From Verrucomicrobiota bacterium (GTDB taxonomy: Bacteria > Verrucomicrobiota > Verrucomicrobiia > Limisphaerales > JADJPG01), in NCBI GenBank assembly GCA_016713365.1, contig JADJPG010000040.1:1-64000 (forward strand): DNA of 64,000 bases, given 5' to 3'. Shown piece by piece: positions 57,972 to 64,000 of this stretch. Both the position numbers and the translations under genes were made by a program. The number at the start of each line of letters is the position of its first letter. Position 1 is the stretch's first letter. The notes below the pieces were generated by a model. The model did no database searches. It was not told the DNA's origin and saw nothing but the letters and a program-made list of their open reading frames with translations.

Positions 57972-59281
57972 ATGGGAACCAACAACGTGAAAACCAACCT
58001 CCTCCTCCACGGCCTTATCCTCGGTGGGGCTTTGCTCGCGCAGAGCAATTCCATCGCAGCACAAGTCGCCACTTACAATGTGAACGCAGTCTGATCATTT
58101 CACTCTCTACACCGATCCATACAACGGAAACCAAATCAAACTCGGCGGCTTCTCCGGCCTTTACCCTGTGCCAGGCAAGCCCAACTCCTTCTACACGATC
58201 ACGGATCGCGGTCCTGCGCCTGACTTCGTGGCCGGGGATGGCACGGCCTACAAGACGTTCGCCATTCCGGAATTCGGTCCGCACATCGTCACCGTGCGAT
58301 TGCTGCCCAATGGCACGGCTCGCGTGGATGAAGTGAAACCGCTGAAGCATCCAGCCGGCGGAGAGATTACGGGATTGCCCACGCGCTTCCCGGCGACGGA
58401 CGTGCCCTATGACTTCAACTTGAACCTGCTTCCGTACGACGATGATTCGCTCGATGCGGAAGGCATCACGATCGATCGCTGGGGCAACTTCTGGGTCTGC
58501 GACGAATATAAACCCAGCGTGGCCATGGTGGCGCGCAATGGGCGCGTTTTGTTCCGTCTGGTTCCCGAAGGAACATTGACCGGATATGAACAGATTCCCA
58601 CGTATGACGTTCTGCCGGGCGTGCTCGCCAAGCGCCGCAACAATCGTGGCTTCTGAAGGGATCGCCGCCTCCGCGGATGGATACATCTACGCCATCGTGC
58701 AACGGCCGTTGAGCAATCCGAATCGAAATGCCGCGGACGCCAATGGGAATGGTCGTCTCGTGGAAATCAACCTGCGCGCCCTGCTGCACTGCAGTTCGGA
58801 ACCGCTCGTCCGACAATACGTTTATCAAATGCCGGCGGGCAACGGGAGTGTGACGGTCAGTGATCTGTTTTCCACCGGGCCCGGCACCTTGCTCGTGCCG
58901 GAGCGCGTGACGGATAAACTCTTCGAGATCAATCTCGCCGGCGCGACGGACATCACGCCGCTGGAGAGCGCGGACGGAAAACTGATCGCAGACGCGACGA
59001 AGACCCTGGAACAGCTCGACCCGTCTGGTCTCGCCGCGCTCGGCATTGTGCCAGTGACGAAGACGGTGGTGCTCGACGCGTTGACTTCGATTGATCCGCT
59101 GTTGGAGAAGGTGGAGGGCGCATGCAAAGTCGGAAACAAGATCGTTCTTACCTACGACAATGACTTCAACGTCTTCGACAGCGCGAGCATCCCGGTGAAT
59201 CCGAATCCCAATGGTCCGTTCGTGCAATTGGAACTCGTGGGTTCCAATCTGCCGAAGATTTACACAATCACTCTGCCGTAA
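57972..59281 (+). CDS. Esterase-like/phytase-like family secreted protein, two apparent frameshifts
   Basis: About 435 residues after repair. A signal peptide (NLLLHGLILGGALLAQSNSI) is in the first frame. Removing T58092 gives VDHFTLYTDP and joins the main frame. Removing T58654 gives NNRGFEGIAASADGYIYA and joins the last. The sequence has the phytase-like beta-propeller pattern (FYTITDRGPAPDF, DAEGITIDRWGNFWVCDEY, KIVLTYDNDFN). Members are secreted, with proposed esterase or phosphatase activity; the substrate is unknown. Both breaks fall at points where a family motif is otherwise intact. A terminator follows after about 90 bases. Confidence 0.75.
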
Positions 59282-59367
59282 GCCGCTCGGTTGACTTCGA
59301 GTTGCAGCGCCCGCGCTGGATTTGAATCAGCCTGCTCTTACAGCGGCGGCGAAACTAAACACACCAC

Positions 59368-59400
59368 AGCGGACGGCCTCAGGGCTGTCCGCTTTTTCTT
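59368..59400 (+). terminator. Rho-independent terminator after the phytase-like gene
   Basis: AGCGGACGGCC (59368-59378) pairs with GGCTGTCCGCT (59383-59393) with one G-T wobble around a TCAG loop, and is followed by a T run. Confidence 0.85.
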
Positions 59401-59447
59401 TGCGTCGATCTCTTTCGGCTTCGGTTTTCTCTGCCCGTGAGAATTGT

Positions 59448-59475
59448 TTGTAACTTCTGAGTGAGGACGCGGTGA
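59448..59475 (+). promoter_or_regulatory. Candidate ECF-type promoter upstream of the 59544 gene
   Basis: TTGTAACTTC at 59448-59457 and CGGTGA at 59470-59475, 12 bases apart, the third copy of the motif. It lies just after the terminator and about 70 bases before the next start codon. Confidence 0.6.
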
Positions 59476-59543
59476 GTCATGAGTGAAACCAACGTCTTCA
59501 GGCCAACCAGCCGAAGGCAATTCACCCACCAAAAACAAAAACC

Positions 59544-60551
59544 ATGATCATCAAATCCAAAACCGTCGCCAGCCATCTGGTGCGTTCGCTTCGATTCATC
59601 GCTGCTGTCATCGCGATTCAATTGCTCGCCGCCAGCTCCCCGGCCTTCGCTCACAACCTGCCGTTGCTGTTCAACGGCTACTACGCCGTCACCAATTCCG
59701 TCTTCGTCGATCCAGCGAACCCGGCCTATCTGCAAATTCGCGTTGGCGGTGGAGGCGGAGCATCGCAGCTCGGGAAGTTCAGCATCTCGACGACCGATCA
59801 ACGACTTGTTTTCGCCACGGGTGTGCAGACTGGCACCATTAACATGGAGGATTCCGACGGCAACAAACTCATCGGCATCTACTCTGGACCCTCCGCGCAA
59901 CAACCTGACGGACGCTTCACATTCGGCGGTGAAATCGTCTTCAACGGCGGCACTGGCCCTTACGCCAAAGCCAGCGGCAGTGTTCAAGTCGACGGCTGGG
60001 CGCGCGTGAATCCTGAGACCAGCACCGGCATCGGTCTCGTCACCTTCAAAGGCTGGCTGCGCGGCGCAGAGGTGAAACCGTCGAAATATTTCAGCCTCGT
60101 CGAATCCTTCGATGGTCGCGTGAGCAACCCGAATTTCACTGCGGTCGGCAAAGGCTTCGCCACGCGCATCGGGAAGTTCCGCGACGAGAATGCCACCATT
60201 GCCAGCCCCATCGCCGGGTTCGTTGGTCTCGTCGACGGCAAGTTCACGGCGCTGTATCCCTTTGATTCGGTTTGGACCACTCCCGGCGGCGACCAGTTGT
60301 TCCTGACCTCAGTGGAGACGGTGAGCTTTGTAACCATCCTGCTGCCTGACGGCACGCCGGTGCCCGACATCACGCAGCCAAGCCGCGCGAAGCTGTATCA
60401 AACAATCGTGGGTGGCACCGGTCGCTTCGCCGGAACGGAAGGCGTTGTGTTCGGCAATGCTCTCTTCACGCCCACGGGGACCGATGAAAACGGTGCGCTC
60501 GTAATCGACGGGCGGCATTGCGGTTCCGGGGCATTGGTCTCGCGACGCTAG
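59544..60551 (+). CDS. Secreted protein of unknown function with two barrel-like repeats
   Basis: A 335-residue protein with a signal peptide (FIAAVIAIQLLAASSPAFA). Two regions carry the glycine pattern seen in dirigent/allene-oxide-cyclase-like beta barrels: GGTGPYAKASGSVQVDG near residue 133 and GGTGRFAGTEGVVFGNAL near the C-terminus. I do not recognise a named family. No active-site motif was seen. It has its own predicted ECF-type promoter. The coding sequence ends 96 bases before the FHA gene. Confidence 0.68.
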   Translation: MIIKSKTVASHLVRSLRFIAAVIAIQLLAASSPAFAHNLPLLFNGYYAVTNSVFVDPANPAYLQIRVGGGGGASQLGKFSISTTDQRLVFATGVQTGTINMEDSDGNKLIGIYSGPSAQQPDGRFTFGGEIVFNGGTGPYAKASGSVQVDGWARVNPETSTGIGLVTFKGWLRGAEVKPSKYFSLVESFDGRVSNPNFTAVGKGFATRIGKFRDENATIASPIAGFVGLVDGKFTALYPFDSVWTTPGGDQLFLTSVETVSFVTILLPDGTPVPDITQPSRAKLYQTIVGGTGRFAGTEGVVFGNALFTPTGTDENGALVIDGRHCGSGALVSRR

Positions 60552-60646
60552 AATCTGCCAGGGACGCCATGGATGGAACCGGAGAACTCACTCGCGCCCG
60601 TCGGTCGGATTCTGGCGGGCGCGAGCAACTCCAAACTCGATCTGTC

Positions 60647-61294
60647 ATGCCCAAATTAATCTTCAGGGATTCGAACAACCCTTCGCCGCGTGCGGTGGAG
60701 TTGGAGGATGGCACCTGCTCCGTTGGGCGCGCGCAGGATTGCCGGCTGATGATCTCCCACGCTTCGGTCTCTTCTCGTCATTGCGAGATCCTCGTGCATC
60801 TCAGCGAAGTCATCGTCCGGGATCTCGGCTCGAAGAACGGCACGTTCGTCAATGGCGCGCGCGTCGTCGGTCAAATGCCGGTGCGAAACGGTCAGGTGAT
60901 CCGATTCGGAATGATTGAGGCTGAACTGGACCTCAGCGCGGCGACCCGGCCGGAAGATGAAACATACGAGAGCGCCGTGTTCGAGCATCGTCGCTACTCG
61001 AATCTCCCCCGTTCCCCTGAACCGGTCGCTCCCAGTGCGAATCGCGCGGGTGCCAGTCACGAAGTCGCTCGTTCTGCTGGCTCGGCTCCGGACGCCACTG
61101 GCGCGTTTCGGTCCGGTGATGTTCGCTCCGCAGAAGTTTCGGCTCCCCACGCTTCTGGCGCCTCGAGCAAGATGTCTTCCTCGGCAAATTCCTCTCGCTT
61201 CCCGCGTGGATTCACCGGGCAACGGCTGCTCTTTCTGCTGCTGCTGGCAGCCATCGCTTTCCTGCTGGTCTGGCTTTCCCGGCGGGCCTCGTGA
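60647..61294 (+). CDS. FHA-domain tail-anchored membrane protein
   Basis: A 215-residue protein from the ATG at 60647 (MPKLIFRD), chosen because it places the FHA domain at the N-terminus. The domain shows SVGRAQDCRLMI, SSRHCEI and LGSKNGTFVNG, the phosphothreonine-binding residues. A disordered Ser/Ala-rich region follows, then a C-terminal membrane helix (LLFLLLLAAIAFLLVWL) and basic residues. FHA proteins read Ser/Thr kinase signals, so the kinase at 52767 is a possible partner, though eight kilobases away. Confidence 0.85.
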   Translation: MPKLIFRDSNNPSPRAVELEDGTCSVGRAQDCRLMISHASVSSRHCEILVHLSEVIVRDLGSKNGTFVNGARVVGQMPVRNGQVIRFGMIEAELDLSAATRPEDETYESAVFEHRRYSNLPRSPEPVAPSANRAGASHEVARSAGSAPDATGAFRSGDVRSAEVSAPHASGASSKMSSSANSSRFPRGFTGQRLLFLLLLAAIAFLLVWLSRRAS

Positions 61295-61371
61295 AGTTCC
61301 CGAGCGCGCGCGGAAACTTCGCTATTGGCAACGGGCTCTTCTCTCCCATACTCCTCGGCCTATAACGACGT

Positions 61372-63219
61372 ATGGCTGAAAAGAATTCTGGCGAACCAAA
61401 GAAGCAGGCCGTTTACGACGAGAGCAAAATCAAGACGCTCTCGTCCCTCGAGCACATCCGCCTGCGCACGGGCATGTACATCGGGCGCATCGGCGACGGC
61501 TCGCATTACGATGACGGCGGTTACATTTTGCTGAAGGAAGTCGTCGATAACACCATCGACGAATTCATCATGGGGCACGGCAAGGAGGTCCAGATCACCA
61601 TCGAGGACACCAACGTCACCGTGCGCGATTTCGGCCGCGGCATTCCGCTGGGCAAAGTCATCGACTGCGTGTCGCAGATCAACACGGGCGCGAAGTACAA
61701 CGACGACGTGTTCCAGTTCAGCGTCGGTCTGAACGGCGTCGGCACCAAGGCGGTCAACGCGCTCTCGAAGGATTTCTACGTCCGCAGCCATCGCGACGGC
61801 GAATTCGCCGAGGCGAGCTTCAAGCAGGGCAAGCTCAAGAAACAGGCCACGGGCAAGACGACCGAGCCGAATGGCACGCTCATTCGCTTCACGCCCGACC
61901 CGGAGATTTTCAAGAAGATCGAATTCCGCATCGAGCTCGTCGAGAAACGCCTGCGTCACTACAGCTACCTGAACACCGGCCTGAAGCTCATCTTCAATGG
62001 CAAGGTCTTCCAGTCCCGTCACGGCCTGCTCGATCTCGTGATGGAAGATTTGCAGTCGGACAACGCCGAGCCGATCTACGCGCCGCTGCATTACACGAGC
62101 AAGACGCTGGAATTCTGCTTCACGCACACGAACAGCCGCTACGGCGAATCGTTCTACTCGTTCGTGAACGGCCAGTACACGAGCGACGGCGGCACGCACC
62201 TCAGCGCCTTCCGCGAAGGTTTGCTCAAGGCGGTGAACGAATACTCGAAGGCCGGTTACGACGGCGACGACGTGCGCGAATGCATGGTCGGCGCGGTGGC
62301 GATTCGCCTGAAGGATCCGGTGTTCGAATCGCAGACCAAGAACAAGCTCGGCAACACGGAGATTCGGTCCGAGCTCGTGAACAGCGTGCGCGAGGAGCTC
62401 CTGCACTTCTTCAATCGCAACAAGGAAGTCGCCGAGAAGATCATGGCGAAGGTGGAGGACACCAAGCAGCTTCGCAAGGAACTGCAGGACGTGAAGAAGC
62501 TCGCGCGCGAGCGCGCCAAGGCCGTGACGCTGCGCATTCCGCAGCTCAAGGACTGCAAGCAGCACCTCGACAAGGCGAAGGGCAAGGGCAAGGAATCCAT
62601 GATCTTCATCTGCGAAGGTCAATCCGCGAGCGGCTCCATCACGAGCTGCCGCGACGTGAACACCCAGGCCGTCTTCACCCTCAAGGGCAAGCCGCTCAAC
62701 GTCTGGGATCTCAAGCGCGACATCGTTTACAAGAACGACGAGATGTACAACCTCATGTGCGCGCTCGACATCGAGGACAACCTCGAAGGCTTGCGCTACG
62801 GGAAGGTGATTCTCGCGACGGACGCCGACGTGGATGGCCTGCATATCCGCAATCTGCTCATCACCTACTTCTACAAGTTCTTCGAGCAGCTCGTGCATGA
62901 TGGCCATGTGCATGTGCTGGAGACGCCGCTCTTCCGCGTGCGCAACAAGGAGAAGACCATCTATTGCTACAGCGAAGCCGAGCGCGATGCCGCCTCCGCG
63001 CAGCTCGGGAAGAACCCGGAGATCACCCGGTTCAAAGGACTCGGGGAAATCAGCCCGAAGGAATTCGCGCAGTTCATCGGCGACGACATGCGCCTGAGCA
63101 AGGTGGAATACGCGCCGCGCCAGGACGCCTCGAACATTCTCAGCTTCTACATGGGCAAGAACACGCCCGAGCGCAAAGATTACATCATGGAGAATCTCGT
63201 GGTGCCGGTGGAGGATTGA
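61372..63219 (+). CDS. Type IIA topoisomerase B subunit (ParE/GyrB-like)
   Basis: ATPase/TOPRIM subunit of a type II topoisomerase, 615 residues. The GHKL ATPase site shows EVVDNTIDEF, DFGRGIPLG and GLNGVGTKAVNALS. The TOPRIM part has EGQSASGS near residue 414, where GyrB has EGDSAGGS, and ATDADVDGLHI. The end, RFKGLGEISPKEF, is standard. EGxSASGS with SRDVNTQAVF-like sequence is typical of Bacteroidota-type ParE, so topoisomerase IV subunit B is the best guess. No A subunit follows in the window. Confidence 0.9.
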   Translation: MAEKNSGEPKKQAVYDESKIKTLSSLEHIRLRTGMYIGRIGDGSHYDDGGYILLKEVVDNTIDEFIMGHGKEVQITIEDTNVTVRDFGRGIPLGKVIDCVSQINTGAKYNDDVFQFSVGLNGVGTKAVNALSKDFYVRSHRDGEFAEASFKQGKLKKQATGKTTEPNGTLIRFTPDPEIFKKIEFRIELVEKRLRHYSYLNTGLKLIFNGKVFQSRHGLLDLVMEDLQSDNAEPIYAPLHYTSKTLEFCFTHTNSRYGESFYSFVNGQYTSDGGTHLSAFREGLLKAVNEYSKAGYDGDDVRECMVGAVAIRLKDPVFESQTKNKLGNTEIRSELVNSVREELLHFFNRNKEVAEKIMAKVEDTKQLRKELQDVKKLARERAKAVTLRIPQLKDCKQHLDKAKGKGKESMIFICEGQSASGSITSCRDVNTQAVFTLKGKPLNVWDLKRDIVYKNDEMYNLMCALDIEDNLEGLRYGKVILATDADVDGLHIRNLLITYFYKFFEQLVHDGHVHVLETPLFRVRNKEKTIYCYSEAERDAASAQLGKNPEITRFKGLGEISPKEFAQFIGDDMRLSKVEYAPRQDASNILSFYMGKNTPERKDYIMENLVVPVED

Positions 63220-63544
63220 GCGCGTCTGAAGCGTCCTGCTCTTTGAAGTTGTCCTGTCGGCGCATCTGGCTCAACTGCCGACGGTCTCTTCGCCACGCGC
63301 GCCCAATCAGCCAGATGCCGACAACGTCGACCGCGGCCAACGCCGATAGAGTGGCGTTGGCAATGAACCGTGGCTTTGCCAGCCGTTCCTGGGTACGCCG
63401 CCAGACTTCCGGTTCTTCCATCCGATGGTAGTACGCCGATGCAGCCTGTTTATCGACGAGATACCACGGCGTCGCCGCCACCCAGCACAGCACGCCCGTG
63501 AAAGCCGCCACGGCAATGAGAAGGACGAACGTTGAAGAACGCAT
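63185..63544 (-). CDS. Small membrane protein of unknown function
   Basis: A 119-residue frame with two hydrophobic segments (STFVLLIAVAAFTGVLCWVA and ALAAVDVVGIWLIG), a charged loop between (EEPEVWRRTQERLA) and a Gln/Arg-rich tail. It overlaps the end of the topoisomerase gene by 35 bases on the opposite strand. The layout is credible for a real small membrane protein but no family was recognised. The 128 bases beyond its start hold no gene. Confidence 0.5.
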   Translation of the reverse strand: MRSSTFVLLIAVAAFTGVLCWVAATPWYLVDKQAASAYYHRMEEPEVWRRTQERLAKPRFIANATLSALAAVDVVGIWLIGRAWRRDRRQLSQMRRQDNFKEQDASDALNPPPAPRDSP

Positions 63545-63672
63545 AAATCATCTATCAGAGGTTGCTTCCCGTTTCTGGCGATCGAGGGGTTTCACCGGTT
63601 CCCCGAGCGCGCCTTCAGAAGACGCAGCGCATACCTGTGACAAACGATTTGGAGTGAGTCTCGAGAATCCCA

Positions 63673-64000
63673 TCAACTTCTTAAGATTTTCTCCATTGCT
63701 TTCCCCTTGGCCAGCTCGTCGATCAACTTGTCGAGATACCGAATCTCACGCATCAACGGATCTTCGACATCCTCCACGCGCACGCCGCACACTACGCCCG
63801 TGATCAAGGTTCGCGCAGGATTTAGCCGCGGCGCCTCGCCGAAGAACGTTTCGAAATCGGTCTCCTTCTTCAACTGCTTCTCCAGCTCGCGCTGACTGTG
63901 GCCCGTCAGCCAGCAAATGATGGCGTCCACCTCGGCCTTCGTGCGCCCCTTCTTCTCCGCCTTGGCGACATAGTAGGGATAAACACTCGCGAAACTCGTC
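63673..64000 (-). CDS. DUF2200 family protein, 5' end outside the window
   Basis: Partial gene; the frame is open to the window edge. The visible sequence ([20 protein letters not shown], then [33 protein letters not shown] and [18 protein letters not shown]) is the DUF2200 pattern. These are short proteins of about 115 residues, so only a few N-terminal codons are missing. The function is unknown. Confidence 0.88.
   Translation of the reverse strand, partial: TSFASVYPYYVAKAEKKGRTKAEVDAIICWLTGHSQRELEKQLKKETDFETFFGEAPRLNPARTLITGVVCGVRVEDVEDPLMREIRYLDKLIDELAKGKAMEKILRS

Noticed and set aside
57874..57990. A 38-codon leader frame from a GTG before the phytase-like gene
   Set aside because: Its ribosome-binding site is about 15 bases away and the peptide is arginine/glutamine-rich without conservation evidence, although its stop overlaps a possible GTG start of the next gene.
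60328..60356. A further TTGTAAC followed by CGG at near-matching distance
   Set aside because: It is inside the 59544 coding frame, the first block reads TTGTAACCAT and the second reads CGGCA, so it is probably chance.

Overview
The window (about 60% G+C by eye, densely coded) reads as chromosomal DNA of a Verrucomicrobiota bacterium. Lineage markers are a PVC-type CxxCH haem protein, an ECF sigma factor next to a Ser/Thr kinase, secreted lamin-tail/Ig-like proteins, an H-x9-DG prepilin-like protein, a GldA/F/G-type ABC cluster, a DUF5679 mini-protein and a COX24-type mini-protein. Placement in the Pedosphaera/Limisphaera side of the phylum is an inference. No rRNA, tRNA, CRISPR array, insertion sequence or replication origin was seen.

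Layout. 1-4.9 kb: a four-gene ABC-2 exporter/Gld-like operon ending in a strong terminator. 4.9-14.8 kb, minus strand: SDR oxidoreductase, J-domain protein, sugar isomerase-like TIM barrel, large CxxCH haem protein, transglutaminase-like protein, porin-like barrel. 15.2-19.3 kb: a zinc-ribbon mini-protein plus a tandem nucleoside-diphosphate kinase, then Nudix, UDP-glucose dehydrogenase and a TPR membrane protein. 19.7-25.9 kb: OprB-like porin, lysS with an inserted gene, purN and hisG. 26-28.3 kb: TPR lipoprotein and DUF2203. 28.5-51.8 kb: a type II secretion (T2SS) operon E-F-x-G-H-I-J-K-L-M-D plus a lipoprotein. 52-61.3 kb: ECF sigma/kinase module and secreted proteins. 61.4-64 kb: a ParE/GyrB-type topoisomerase subunit, a small membrane protein and a partial DUF2200 gene.

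The standout is the T2SS secretin: one uninterrupted 4037-residue reading frame with a signal peptide, an N0-like domain, about 43 tandem N1-type modules and a normal C-terminal secretin barrel. Ordinary GspD has three such modules after N0. A block of four modules (about 930 bp) has itself been tandemly duplicated. The operon also encodes an unknown membrane-anchored periplasmic protein between gspF and gspG, a GspM-like protein with an extra C-terminal domain, and a lipoprotein overlapping the secretin stop that could be its pilotin.

Two other signals stand out. First, a gene for a zinc-ribbon plus deoxyribosyltransferase-like protein sits directly behind lysS, with a 76-bp synonymously diverged copy of the lysS 3' end on its far side and the presumed original lysS terminator beyond that. 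Second, a motif TTGTAACYTC-N12-CGGTGR recurs with exactly fixed spacing in three intergenic regions, the first immediately after the ECF sigma gene, which suggests a small ECF regulon.

Ten apparent frameshifts occur in otherwise intact, mostly conserved genes. Nearly all are repaired by one base and several lie in homopolymers, so they look like sequence or assembly errors rather than pseudogenes. Coordinates given for those genes span the repaired gene.
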